The position numbers were made by a program, and so were the translations under genes. Under the pieces are notes generated by a model, which was not told the DNA's origin, did no database searches, and saw nothing but the letters and a program-made list of their open reading frames with translations. A DNA stretch of 64,000 nucleotides from an uncultured Actinomycetes bacterium (GTDB taxonomy: Bacteria; Actinomycetota; Acidimicrobiia; Acidimicrobiales; Ilumatobacteraceae): the NCBI GenBank assembly GCA_937927625.1, contig CALBSD010000128.1:1-64000 (forward strand). Direction: 5' to 3'. Positions 15,425 through 23,470 of the stretch are shown one piece after another; position 1 is the first letter of the stretch, and every line of letters begins with the position of its first letter.

Positions 15425-16966
15425 CTATAGGCCGTTGAGAACAATTAGAGAGACTCTCTTCTTGGATTTCCAACCGGGCTTATGGGTCACGGTGACCTCC
15501 ACCGTGCACTTCCCCGCTTTCAACAATTGCACGATTGAATTCGAGATACGACACACGGTCGTGGACTTCGCTACAACTTGCATCGACACTTTGGCATCGC
15601 CAGGAACACGTAGTCCCGCTGATTTCGCAATTGTTCTTGCGGTCAATGCACCAAACGAAGCCCACAAGCGTGGACTGGGTGTCACCACTGAGGATTGCGC
15701 AGGAACCGTGGTCGTCGGGCTTCCGGCTGATGGACCACTGCTTCTACTGCTTGTGCATTCACCCGCAACAGTGGGAGTCAATCCATTCAACGCCGTTCCA
15801 GGCCATCCAGAAGCCCCCGCCGGATAAGTGATGCATTGCAGCGACCAAACAATCGATCCCCATGAAGCGATTGACGGTCGGTTGCCTTCAAAACGAAAAC
15901 TCAGAAGAACATTGTCAGCAAAAATACTGGAACCCAATGTCGTAACAGACGACGGAATCACCACGTTCGACAGTGCATTAGTTGCGAATGCGCTATTTCC
16001 AATTGATGTCACAGCCGATGGAATAGTCACTGACGTCAACTGATTACCTGCAAAGGCAGACTCGCCAATCGAAGTAACCGACGATGGAATCGAGACCGAA
16101 GGTAACTGATTATTCATAAAGGCAGAGGCACCAATCGCCGTGACATTCCGTGGAATCGAGACCGATGTCAATCGATTATTCATAAAGGCGTAGTCACCAA
16201 TCGCCGTGACATTCGGTGGAATCGAGACCGATGTCAGTCGATTGGACGAGAACGCATTTACCTCAATTCTGGTGAGAGTCGGTGGGAGGGTAATGGACGA
16301 CAATCGATTATTGCTAAAAGCGCCCTCGCCAATCGATGTCACCGACGATGGAATTGACACCGACGTGAGAACTCCTCCCCAGAAAGCCCGATCCCCGATT
16401 GACGTCAAAGTCGATGGAAGAATCACTGAGGCCAAGTCAGGATTACCTTCGAAAACACGGTTTCCAGTTGATGTAAGTGATGGTGGAATCACCACCGAAG
16501 TCAAACGATTATTACCAAATGCCAAAATTCCCATAGTGGTGAGATTCGACGACAGCGAAAGCGACGACAACTGATTCGAGGCAAATGCCTCTCCTCCTAA
16601 AGTTGTCACTGATGACGGAATGACAATCGAAGTTAGAGAATTATTTGAGAACGCGTTCTCCCCAATAGATGTCACTGTTGACGGAATGACAACTGAAGTC
16701 AGACCACGATTAAAGAAAGAGAAGATTCGTATCGAAGTCACCGGATGACCATTTCCATCATCGCTAGGGATAACGACATCCATGCCATTGCAATTATCAC
16801 AGCCGGTCACTGCCGCATTTGCTCCGTCAACTTGGAAATAGAAAGTTCCGGTAAACGTTGCAGCGCGAGCACTCGGCGCACCCGGCGTTAAGAGAACGAC
16901 CACACCGGCTCCAAAAACAAACACCGTGACCAAGGATGACCATATTTTTCTCAAGGAATTCTCCAT
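15425..16966 (-). CDS. Secreted BspA-type leucine-rich-repeat protein
   Basis: A 513-residue exported protein. Residues 1-36 are a signal peptide (VTVFVFGAGVVVLLTPG, cleavage near SARA-A). After a short unique region comes a row of about 12 LRR_5/BspA repeats, mostly 22 residues, with the pattern LTSVxIPSxVTSIGxxAFxNN, ending near residue 385. A Ser/Pro/Thr linker (SSRSSGPSAGSPTTT) and a C-terminal domain of about 100 residues follow (LTARTIAKSAGLRVPGDAKVS). BspA-type repeats bind proteins at cell surfaces; no anchor motif is seen. It lies between the tRNA genes and a small unknown gene, and has no link to the housekeeping blocks on either side. Confidence 0.88.
   Translation of the reverse strand: MENSLRKIWSSLVTVFVFGAGVVVLLTPGAPSARAATFTGTFYFQVDGANAAVTGCDNCNGMDVVIPSDDGNGHPVTSIRIFSFFNRGLTSVVIPSTVTSIGENAFSNNSLTSIVIPSSVTTLGGEAFASNQLSSLSLSSNLTTMGILAFGNNRLTSVVIPPSLTSTGNRVFEGNPDLASVILPSTLTSIGDRAFWGGVLTSVSIPSSVTSIGEGAFSNNRLSSITLPPTLTRIEVNAFSSNRLTSVSIPPNVTAIGDYAFMNNRLTSVSIPRNVTAIGASAFMNNQLPSVSIPSSVTSIGESAFAGNQLTSVTIPSAVTSIGNSAFATNALSNVVIPSSVTTLGSSIFADNVLLSFRFEGNRPSIASWGSIVWSLQCITYPAGASGWPGTALNGLTPTVAGECTSSRSSGPSAGSPTTTVPAQSSVVTPSPRLWASFGALTARTIAKSAGLRVPGDAKVSMQVVAKSTTVCRISNSIVQLLKAGKCTVEVTVTHKPGWKSKKRVSLIVLNGL
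16045..16740 (-). repeat. 66-base tandem repeats encoding the LRRs
   Basis: About 12 units of 66 bases (22 codons), one of 69. Most have diverged, but 16129-16170 and 16195-16236 match in 41 of 42 bases exactly 66 apart, so two neighbouring units are a recent duplicate. Confidence 0.85.
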
Positions 16967-17100
16967 TCATCTGCATCCGCCCCATCGCAGGGTCAATGCA
17001 GAACAACACCAAGAGAACACCCTTGATCTGGTCAACAGTTATTGACTCCTAAAAAAATAATAGGGTGCGATCAGGACGAACTACGCAACTGGAGCTTCAC

Positions 17101-17388
17101 ATGGCTGTTCTTGAAGTCGAAACGTTCTCGCTTATTGCGGGAACAGACCCACAGGTCTTTCGCGCACTGGACGAGGCGATGCAGGAATGGTGCTATTTCA
17201 ACCGGCCAGGCCTTGCCCGTCGAACCGCAGCAAAGCAGGACGACGGCACCTACATCGTCATCACATTATTTGCAGAGGCATCCAACTCTGACGCCAACTA
17301 CTACTTGAGCACAGACTCTGTTGTTGTGAACTGGTCTGCTGCGATCAAGCAGGACTCGCGTTCTCTCAACGTGTATTCGTTGCTGTAG
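17101..17388 (+). CDS. Hypothetical protein, 95 residues
   Basis: I do not recognise this family. ATG 17101 was chosen because GGAG lies 5 bases before it; an earlier GTG at 17065 lacks a ribosome site. The protein is soluble, with no signal or membrane segment. It alternates short strands and helices (VETFSLIAGTDPQVFRALDE, YIVITLFA, NVYSLL), which would suit a small ferredoxin-like fold, but that is only an impression. It converges directly on the VOC gene with no spare base between the stops. Confidence 0.7.
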   Translation: MAVLEVETFSLIAGTDPQVFRALDEAMQEWCYFNRPGLARRTAAKQDDGTYIVITLFAEASNSDANYYLSTDSVVVNWSAAIKQDSRSLNVYSLL

Positions 17389-17742
17389 TTACTGTTGCAC
17401 CAACGTCACGCGATTGCCTTCAGGATCTTCGATTCCCGCAATCAGCGCACCACCAGGAATTTGGAATGGCTCCTTTGTTTGTCTGCCGCCTAATGCCACA
17501 GCACGAGTCAACGACTCAGCCACGTTCTTGACTTGGATGTACAAAGTCACGCCACCGCGTTTTCCTTCGCGCATGTGGCCTCCGATTCCGTTCTCAGGTC
17601 CGCCAATGCCAGCAGGAATCTGACGAATGAATCCTTCACCGATGTTCCAGTTGAACATCTCGCGATAAAACGATTCGAGAAGGTTGGCGTTCAGCGCTTC
17701 GATCTCGAAATAAACAACGGGGCGTGCCCAATCATTTTCCAT
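17389..17742 (-). CDS. VOC (glyoxalase/bleomycin-resistance) superfamily protein
   Basis: A 117-residue single VOC module pair. The strand ARPVVYFEIEALN with ESFYREMFNWNI, and the closing GGALIAGIEDPEGNRVTLVQ, are typical. Members bind a metal and act on many small substrates or sequester drugs; the metal residues here are not clear enough to name a reaction. It lies 12 bases after the RNA methyltransferase gene and is probably cotranscribed with it. Confidence 0.85.
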   Translation of the reverse strand: MENDWARPVVYFEIEALNANLLESFYREMFNWNIGEGFIRQIPAGIGGPENGIGGHMREGKRGGVTLYIQVKNVAESLTRAVALGGRQTKEPFQIPGGALIAGIEDPEGNRVTLVQQ

Positions 17743-17754
17743 CTGGCAAATCTC

Positions 17755-18921
17755 CTACAGGCTGAAGGCGGCGACGACTTCGACGTGGTGAGTCTCAGGG
17801 AAGATGTCGAGTACTTCAACTTCACCAATCTTGTAACCAGCATCGGTGAGCAATCGTGCATCACGCGCGCCAGCAACAGGATCACAGCTCACCAAGATGA
17901 TGGTCTGTGCACCGGTTTCGATGATCGCTTGTGAGCCGTGCTTGCCAAGACCTTGACGTGCAGGATCTGCAATCACCACATCAACTTCAGCGGCTTCCCA
18001 AGTGTCCACGTTTGCTTGCTCAATCACTGCGGCGCATTCGGCCAAGTTGCGCACAGCATCACGACATGCAGACTCTGAAGATTCCACCAGCAACAACTCA
18101 TCGAAACGATCCGAGAACGCAAGACTGAACAAGCCAACGCCGCCGTATGCATCAAGCAACATGCCACCTTCGATACCCAAGTTGTCGAGGCGACGCGACA
18201 CGGAGTCAACAATCAACTCTGCTGCCTCAGGCGACGACTGGAAGAACGAACCCATCGAGACTTTGAAGAGATGCTCGCCCACCTTCTCGGTGATAGTGGC
18301 GCGCTCACCTGTCTTCAGACCAGCAGGAAGCCCATTGGCCAACTTGCCTTCATGTGCCCACACACCAACATCGCCGGTGCGAGCACCCACGCGAATGGTG
18401 ACTTCGCCGGCGCCTTCAAGAACAGGACGCGAAATGAAATCGTTCAATAACGGATGAGCCACCATGCACGAGGACACCGGAACGATGTCGTGTGAATCGT
18501 GCGCGCGGAAACCGAGATTGCCCGAGCTATCGCTCACCATACGAACTGTTGTGCGGCGTGCATCTTCAGTGAGACGACGCAACTGTGGATCAACGTCTAA
18601 GCGAGCTGTGCGGGCATATGCCTCTGCAACGATGGCCAACTTTGCCTGGCCTTGGATGCGGCGCTCAATGTGCTGCCAATCGCATCCACCACAGCCATGC
18701 GCCACATGTTCACACGGTGGCGTGCGACGGTTCTTGCTGGGCTCGGTCACCGAGAGCAATTGACCGCGACCAAAGTCGGTCTTTTTCTCGGAGAGTTCAA
18801 TCTCGACGAGTTCGCCTTCGAGGACATTCGGCACGAAGACGACGCGACCATCATCCATGCGAGCGAGGCCGTCACCGCCGGCTACGAGCTTCTCAATACG
18901 AACGGAATGTGTAGATGTCAC
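17755..18921 (-). CDS. 23S rRNA/tRNA uracil-5 methyltransferase, TrmA/RlmD family
   Basis: SAM-dependent RNA m5U methyltransferase of the RumA/TrmA family, 388 residues. An N-terminal TRAM domain (about 1-60) precedes the [4Fe-4S] cysteines C70, C77, C80 and a fourth in VSSCMVAH. The methyltransferase domain has LLDAYGGVGLFSLAF (SAM motif) and the catalytic-cysteine motif LVSCDPVAGARD. Fe-S cysteines point to an RlmD/RlmC-like enzyme rather than TrmA, but the target base cannot be read from sequence. ATG 18921 begins the TRAM domain directly. Confidence 0.9.
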   Translation of the reverse strand: MTSTHSVRIEKLVAGGDGLARMDDGRVVFVPNVLEGELVEIELSEKKTDFGRGQLLSVTEPSKNRRTPPCEHVAHGCGGCDWQHIERRIQGQAKLAIVAEAYARTARLDVDPQLRRLTEDARRTTVRMVSDSSGNLGFRAHDSHDIVPVSSCMVAHPLLNDFISRPVLEGAGEVTIRVGARTGDVGVWAHEGKLANGLPAGLKTGERATITEKVGEHLFKVSMGSFFQSSPEAAELIVDSVSRRLDNLGIEGGMLLDAYGGVGLFSLAFSDRFDELLLVESSESACRDAVRNLAECAAVIEQANVDTWEAAEVDVVIADPARQGLGKHGSQAIIETGAQTIILVSCDPVAGARDARLLTDAGYKIGEVEVLDIFPETHHVEVVAAFSL

Positions 18922-18990
18922 CGCATCAGCGTAGGGGGCGCACAGCTCTCCCCTCGGGACACCTGAGGGTCATTGGCTAGGGTGAATCGC

Positions 18991-19677
18991 GTGACATTGC
19001 CCATTCAAATCGCTCCCTCCGTACTGCCCGCTGATTTCTCCAAGTTTGGTGAAGAAATCCATGCACTGGATGAAGCCGGCGTCGACATCATTCAGTTCGA
19101 CGTGATGGACGGTCAGTTCGTACCGAACCTCACCTTCGGACCCGATGTGATTGCAGCGGTTCGCCCGTACACAACGAAGCCATTTGAGGCGCACCTCATG
19201 GTTTACACACCAGACGTAATGGCACAGCGCTACATCGAGGCTGGCTGCCAGCGACTCATCGTGCACGCCGAGGCATGCACCCACTTGCATCGCACACTCG
19301 AAAACATTCGCAACATGGGCGCTACTGCAGCAGTTGCACTCAACCCGCATACTCCTGCCAGCACTGTTGAGAACATTCTCGATCTTGTTGACATGGTGTT
19401 GGTGATGACCGTGAACCCAGGCTTCGGTGGTCAGAGCTACATCAAGACAATGGAACCAAAGATTCGTCAGGTGCGAGACATGATCACCGCACGCGGTCTT
19501 GGCGACACCGTGCACCTCGAAGTGGACGGCGGCATTTCGCCGACAACGATCGCAGGCGCTGCGAAAGCAGGAGCAAACGTTCTCATCGCTGGCAGTGCGT
19601 TGTACAAAGACCCACAAGGTCTTGGTCACGCAGTCACCGAGTTGCGCGCACTCGCAACTGCTGCATTCGCTGACTAA
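18991..19677 (+). CDS. rpe: Ribulose-phosphate 3-epimerase
   Basis: Interconverts ribulose 5-phosphate and xylulose 5-phosphate in the pentose phosphate pathway; TIM barrel of 228 residues. Seen: IAPSVLPADFSKFG, the metal site FDVMDGQFVPNLTFG, EAHLMV, MTVNPGFGGQ and VDGGISPTT. GTG 18991 was chosen because TAGGGT ends 7 bases before it, as for a leaderless transcript; TTG 18973 or GTG 18982 would add six or three residues. Confidence 0.95.
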   Translation: MTLPIQIAPSVLPADFSKFGEEIHALDEAGVDIIQFDVMDGQFVPNLTFGPDVIAAVRPYTTKPFEAHLMVYTPDVMAQRYIEAGCQRLIVHAEACTHLHRTLENIRNMGATAAVALNPHTPASTVENILDLVDMVLVMTVNPGFGGQSYIKTMEPKIRQVRDMITARGLGDTVHLEVDGGISPTTIAGAAKAGANVLIAGSALYKDPQGLGHAVTELRALATAAFAD

Positions 19678-19680
19678 GAA

Positions 19681-20460
19681 CTAGTTCTTCGGCGCCGGGC
19701 GCTGTGGTCGTGATTTTGTTTTCGCCGGCTTTGTTCCGCGACGTAACCACACCAGACCAACAAGCCCCATCAACACCAACACCGGTGGCAATACAAGCGC
19801 AATAACAATGCGCCAGGGCTGTTCAAACAACTTGCCCAGAATGCTCGTGCTGATTGCCGAACCATCGGTGTGCAATGTGCGAGCCGCAGCTTCAAACACT
19901 GGACACTTCTTGTTAGATCCGACAACTTCAGCACCACCGAACAGTTCTGCTGAGTCACGCACAGTGGAAGACAGTTTCAACGACACCGCATCGGGGTTTG
20001 CGCCGACAATGTACGAGCTGCCCTTCTTGAGGTACTTCACATCGGAGCCGTATCGCACTTCCACTTGATTGTTCGAGAGATACCCCTCTAACGAGCCAGC
20101 TCGCATCTGCCACACCTCGTACACAACGCTCACGGCATCTTTTGAGATTGCTTTGCCGACAAACACCGCTTGCGCTGTGGGAGGCAATGCACAGCCCTCT
20201 GGGACGGTGGTAACGGCGCTGGGCAATGTTGTCGTGGTCGTTGTTGTTGTAGTGGTCGTCAGAACTGGAAGAGCACAACCCGTCACCGGCACCGTGGTGG
20301 CCGTTGTGCCTGTCGAAGGTGGACACAACACCGGCACCGTGGTTGTTGTTGTCGTGGTCGTCGTTGCGCCTGAAACAGAAGCAGGCGCCAAAGACATCAA
20401 TGCAGCAGCCGCAATGGGGAGAGCAACAACAAGGCGACGCATTCTTGACACGCTACTCAT
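19681..20460 (-). CDS. Thr-rich, membrane-anchored exported protein
   Basis: A 259-residue protein of unknown function. Residues 1-31 form a signal peptide (LVVALPIAAAALMSLAPAS). Runs of 9 to 12 threonines (about 33-85) alternate with short Cys-containing pieces (VLCPPSTG, TGCALP, EGCALPP). A folded domain (about 90-200, AQAVFVGKAISKDAVSVVYEVW) follows; it resembles the OB-like domain of secreted proteins that measure as inhibitor-like, but I cannot name it. A C-terminal membrane segment (about 216-238) and a basic tail end it. This is the layout of a surface protein with a long stalk. Confidence 0.75.
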   Translation of the reverse strand: MSSVSRMRRLVVALPIAAAALMSLAPASVSGATTTTTTTTTVPVLCPPSTGTTATTVPVTGCALPVLTTTTTTTTTTTLPSAVTTVPEGCALPPTAQAVFVGKAISKDAVSVVYEVWQMRAGSLEGYLSNNQVEVRYGSDVKYLKKGSSYIVGANPDAVSLKLSSTVRDSAELFGGAEVVGSNKKCPVFEAAARTLHTDGSAISTSILGKLFEQPWRIVIALVLPPVLVLMGLVGLVWLRRGTKPAKTKSRPQRPAPKN

Positions 20461-20504
20461 GCTGAACGCGCGTGATTGGGCGCTTCAACAGCGATACTGG
20501 AGCC

Positions 20505-20615
20505 ATGGGATTCAACCCGACTCGCAAACAAGTCGCACGCAAGACAGACATCTGGTTTGTCATTGCCGCCGTCACCGTGGCATTTGCGTTGGTTGCATGG
20601 GCATTCCTCGGATAG
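20505..20615 (+). CDS. 36-residue single-pass membrane peptide
   Basis: A short frame, ATG 20505 to TAG 20615. A basic N-terminus (MGFNPTRKQVARKTD) is followed by one membrane helix (IWFVIAAVTVAFALVAWAF), so the C-terminus probably faces out. Its reality is supported by the charge pattern, the ideal helix length, and a tight junction with the next gene (2 bases between its stop and the next ATG). No family is recognised. Confidence 0.6.
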   Translation: MGFNPTRKQVARKTDIWFVIAAVTVAFALVAWAFLG

Positions 20616-20617
20616 CC

Positions 20618-20836
20618 ATGGCTCGCAAGATTTGGGATGGTGACCTGCATGGCGAAATAGATGTGCGCCGTGTACAGCCATACGAAGCGCTGAAGCAATA
20701 CATCTGCCCTGGATGTGATCGCGATATTCCTGCAGGCATGGGACACGTTGTCGCAGTCCCCCGCGACGCACCCGATCTTCGACGCCACTGGCACAAGGCA
20801 TGTTGGGAACGCCGTAGTACAGGTAAGTCTCGTTAG
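20618..20836 (+). CDS. Small zinc-binding protein of an actinobacterial family
   Basis: A 72-residue protein with CPGCDRDIPAGMGHVVAVP and HWHKACWERR, that is C-x2-C...H...H-x-H-x2-C. The same pattern is found in a small protein widespread in actinobacteria that is often labelled ATP/GTP-binding without proof. ATG 20618 follows the membrane peptide by 2 bases. Its TAG overlaps the yraN stop on the other strand. Likely cotranscribed with the membrane peptide; function unknown. Confidence 0.8.
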   Translation: MARKIWDGDLHGEIDVRRVQPYEALKQYICPGCDRDIPAGMGHVVAVPRDAPDLRRHWHKACWERRSTGKSR

Positions 20837-21294
20837 AACGCGTTTTCGTGCACCTCTAATTGCGTGCCGAGAATTGCAGCAACATCAAAGCGCACACGCA
20901 ATCCTCTTTCTTCCAACGTTCGAACAAAAGCAAACCCTGCACGTTGCACACGTTCCACTTTGAGCGGTGTCATCGCTTCAAGTGGTGAGCCATATTCCGC
21001 CGTGGCTCGTGCCTTCACTTCGCACACAACAATCAGATTTCCGCGACGTGCGACAACATCAAGTTCTCCACCACGCATTGTCCAGTTACGTGCGATAACG
21101 GAATAACCATTCGCGATGTACCACTGAGCTGCACGTTCTTCTGCCCAGCGTGCGCGGGCAAGCCGTTGTTCGGCTACAGGACTTCGGGGCCGATGATGTC
21201 GTCCGACGGGAGTTCTTCCACGTTGACGTCCTTGAAGCTGAGCACCTTCACCGATGGGATGAATCGGGTCTTGCGGTACATGTCCCATACCCAT
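20833..21294 (-). CDS. yraN: UPF0102 (YraN) nuclease-like protein, start uncertain
   Basis: A member of UPF0102 with a restriction-endonuclease-like fold. The family region starts at ARARWAEERAAQWY and holds the nuclease core GGELDVVARRGNLIVVCEVKAR. The frame's first ATG is 21294 (ATG 21288 is next), which would overlap the DUF2469 gene by about 120 bases and add some 40 residues that match nothing. Between 21288 and the family region there is no ATG, GTG or TTG in frame, so the expected short form would need a rare start codon near the DUF2469 stop (21174). Coordinates give the longest ordinary frame. Confidence 0.8.
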   Translation of the reverse strand: MGMGHVPQDPIHPIGEGAQLQGRQRGRTPVGRHHRPRSPVAEQRLARARWAEERAAQWYIANGYSVIARNWTMRGGELDVVARRGNLIVVCEVKARATAEYGSPLEAMTPLKVERVQRAGFAFVRTLEERGLRVRFDVAAILGTQLEVHENAF

Positions 21295-21485
21295 GCGTCG
21301 GTCATCTCCACAGTGATGAGTGGACGTGCGCTGTCACCAACAACATTGACGGTGACGGCATTCGCCAAATAAAACCGGCGTTCGGTTTCCACTGCGTATC
21401 GGAACATGCCGACAACGTCTTGATACTCCTGAGCGAGTTTGTACTCGCGGTCAGCCTCGAAATCTTCGAGGTCGTCTGAGTTCAC
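21174..21485 (-). CDS. DUF2469 family protein
   Basis: A 103-residue acidic protein (MNSDDLEDFEADREYKLAQE, then FYLANAVTVNVV). DUF2469 is nearly confined to actinobacteria and normally sits between rnhB and yraN, as Rv2901c does in Mycobacterium. Here it follows rplS by 30 bases, and lepB and rnhB, which usually lie between, are missing from the locus. Function unknown. Confidence 0.9.
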   Translation of the reverse strand: MNSDDLEDFEADREYKLAQEYQDVVGMFRYAVETERRFYLANAVTVNVVGDSARPLITVEMTDAWVWDMYRKTRFIPSVKVLSFKDVNVEELPSDDIIGPEVL

Positions 21486-21515
21486 CAGTGCAACCAGTGA
21501 CCAGAAACGAGTGGC

Positions 21516-21863
21516 TTACGCTTCGCGCTTTTCGCGAATCTTTGCAGCCTTACCAACGCGATCGCGGAGGTAGTACAACTTCGCACGACGAACGTCGCCA
21601 CGACGGAGAACCTCGATCTTTGCAACAGATGGGCTGTGCTTAGGGAAGGTGCGCTCGACGCCTACGCCGTAGGAGAGCTTGCGAACTGTGTAGGTCTCTG
21701 CAATGCCAGAACCTTGAATGGCCATGATGTTGCCCTGGAAAATCTGGATGCGCTCTTTGCCAGATTCAACAACGCGTACGTGCACCTTGACTTCATCACC
21801 AGGGAAGAAAGTTGGGATGTCATCGCGCATGTTCTGGTTGTCAACGATGTCTGTGCTCTTCAT
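21516..21863 (-). CDS. rplS: Large ribosomal subunit protein bL19
   Basis: A 115-residue ribosomal protein at the 30S-50S interface. The family motifs [22 protein letters not shown] and the terminal [20 protein letters not shown] are complete. AAGGAA lies 6 bases before the ATG at 21863. It follows trmD by 33 bases, the order rpsP-rimM-trmD-rplS found in most bacteria. Confidence 0.98.
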   Translation of the reverse strand: MKSTDIVDNQNMRDDIPTFFPGDEVKVHVRVVESGKERIQIFQGNIMAIQGSGIAETYTVRKLSYGVGVERTFPKHSPSVAKIEVLRRGDVRRAKLYYLRDRVGKAAKIREKREA

Positions 21864-21896
21864 GATGATTCCTTGGCGACTGAGATGTGGACGGCA

Positions 21897-22664
21897 CTAG
21901 GCCTGTTCGGGCTGACCCGAAGCGAAGATAGAAGGATACGAGGCGAAGGGCACCCCTTCCAACAGTTGTTTCTCAGCTTCTGTTAATCCCCCGCGGGCCT
22001 CAATGAGGTCGGGGCGCTGCTGAAGGGTGCGCCAGAGGGCCTGGGCATGGCGCCAGCGGGCCACTTTGGCATGATCTCCGCCCCTCAGAACCTCAGGCAC
22101 TTCCCATCCCCGAAACTCTGCAGGCCGGGTGTACTGGGGCTCTTCCAGCAAGCCAGATTCCCCAAAACTCTCTGTGACCGGCGATTCGGCATTTCCCATC
22201 ACTCCAGGAATGAGGCGGGTGACGGCTTCAATCATGAGACATGCCGCGACTTCCCCGCCTGCCAACACGACATCTCCGACGGACACCTCATGGTCCACCA
22301 AGTGCTCGCGCACGCGCTGGTCGACGCCTTCGTAGCGTCCACACAACAAACTGAAGCCAGAACCCGCGGCCAGCGTATGAGCCATATCTTGGTCGAACTT
22401 CTGACCGCCGGGGCCAAGAAGAATCAACGGACGGGAAGGGTTGGCGGCTTCGACAGCAGCGAAAATGGGCTCGGGACGCATGAGCATGCCGGCCCCCCCA
22501 CCAAATGGGGTGTCGTCCACCGAGCGATGCACGTCGGTTGAGTAATCACGGATGTTGTGATTGCGCAGATCGATGGCACCCGAGGAACGTGCGCGACCCA
22601 AAAGACTGTGCGAGCAGAACCCGTCGACCATCTCGGGGAACAAGGTGAAGACATCGATACGCAC
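21897..22664 (-). CDS. trmD: tRNA (guanine-37-N1)-methyltransferase
   Basis: Methylates G37 in tRNAs to prevent frameshifting; a SPOUT enzyme with a trefoil knot. The 255 residues begin MRIDVFTLFPEM and contain DDTPFGGGAGMLMRPEP, LLCGRYEGVDQRV and GDVVLAGGEVAA, then the C-terminal DNA/RNA-binding helix region. Length and motifs are complete. It lies 13 bases after rimM. Confidence 0.98.
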   Translation of the reverse strand: MRIDVFTLFPEMVDGFCSHSLLGRARSSGAIDLRNHNIRDYSTDVHRSVDDTPFGGGAGMLMRPEPIFAAVEAANPSRPLILLGPGGQKFDQDMAHTLAAGSGFSLLCGRYEGVDQRVREHLVDHEVSVGDVVLAGGEVAACLMIEAVTRLIPGVMGNAESPVTESFGESGLLEEPQYTRPAEFRGWEVPEVLRGGDHAKVARWRHAQALWRTLQQRPDLIEARGGLTEAEKQLLEGVPFASYPSIFASGQPEQA

Positions 22665-22677
22665 GATGTGACGCTAC

Positions 22678-23184
22678 CTATTCGCCAGAGAGCGCTTCGC
22701 GCAATCCGGCCGGCGGGTTAATAATCGTGGTGCCACCATCGGTGGAGACGATGAAAGGTGCGGGCACAAGAACGCCGCCTTCAATTTCCAAGATGTCATG
22801 CGCAGGGTTCTGCAGAACTCCTGTGCAAGTGCCCCAATTCTCCCCGGTTGTATCCACGACTTGAGAACCGATGAGTTGATGCACCCAAAGACCGTCTTCG
22901 TCTTCAACAGGTGCCGCATAGAGAAACTTGTTTGTCAACTTTTCTGCATCGTTACGGTCATCGCATCCTTCGAAGTGAACAACGAAACGATCTTGCTGCC
23001 GACGCACTGTTGCAATTGTGAGCGTGCGCTGACCAGAGGTATCCAGAATTGTGAACGTTGCACCAACGGCATGGCGTGATGGGACGTCAGAAGTGAGAGA
23101 AATGAATAGGTCTCCACGGACGCCATGAGGCTTTCCGATTCGGCCAACTTCAAGAAGGCCTTCAGGAGGTGTGTGTGCGCTCAA
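22678..23184 (-). CDS. rimM: Ribosome maturation factor RimM
   Basis: Binds S19 and helps 30S head assembly. The 168 residues hold the N-terminal barrel (LLEVGRIGKPHGVRGDLFI) and the PRC domain (WVHQLIGSQVVDTTGENWGT, then VPAPFIV). The start is TTG 23184, 6 bases after the khpA stop; no ATG or GTG fits better. Confidence 0.95.
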   Translation of the reverse strand: MSAHTPPEGLLEVGRIGKPHGVRGDLFISLTSDVPSRHAVGATFTILDTSGQRTLTIATVRRQQDRFVVHFEGCDDRNDAEKLTNKFLYAAPVEDEDGLWVHQLIGSQVVDTTGENWGTCTGVLQNPAHDILEIEGGVLVPAPFIVSTDGGTTIINPPAGLREALSGE

Positions 23185-23190
23185 AAATGA

Positions 23191-23466
23191 TTATGCGTCA
23201 ACAAAATCAACGTCGACATCGACATCGTCATTTGTTGCAGCAGCACGCACAACTGTGCGAATGCTTTGTGCGGTACGACCACGACGGCCGATAACACGAC
23301 CAAGATCGCCAGGACCTACTCGAACTTCGAGAAGGATCTTGTCGCCCTTGCCGGGACCAGAAGTGACATTGACTGCATCTGCATCGTCAACAATGCTGCG
23401 CACGATGTGCGTGAGCACCGCGATTGCGATGGGTGCTTCAAGTGTGTTCGCGTCGAACTCTGACAC
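23191..23466 (-). CDS. khpA: KH-domain RNA-binding protein KhpA
   Basis: A single type II KH domain of 91 residues. The GXXG loop is seen in GRVIGRRGRTAQSIRTVV. KhpA pairs with KhpB (Jag) in other bacteria to bind RNA and affect division; khpB is not in the window. GTG 23466, 4 bases after the rpsP stop, gives VSEFDANTLEAPIAIAVL; an open frame further upstream overlaps rpsP and is not used. The tail is very acidic (DDVDVDVDFVDA). Confidence 0.93.
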   Translation of the reverse strand: MSEFDANTLEAPIAIAVLTHIVRSIVDDADAVNVTSGPGKGDKILLEVRVGPGDLGRVIGRRGRTAQSIRTVVRAAATNDDVDVDVDFVDA

Positions 23467-23470
23467 GGGA

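Noticed and set aside
16045..16740. CRISPR array
   Set aside because: The periodicity of 66 bases is in frame and translates into LRRs; there are no unique spacers and no cas genes.
15281..17400. Integrated element with att repeats at tRNA-Lys
   Set aside because: No copy of the tRNA 3' end was found downstream, and no integrase or phage gene is present.
20200..20370. Phase-variable simple-sequence tract in the Thr-rich gene
   Set aside because: The Thr codons vary in their third base, so no long exact repeat unit exists for slipping.
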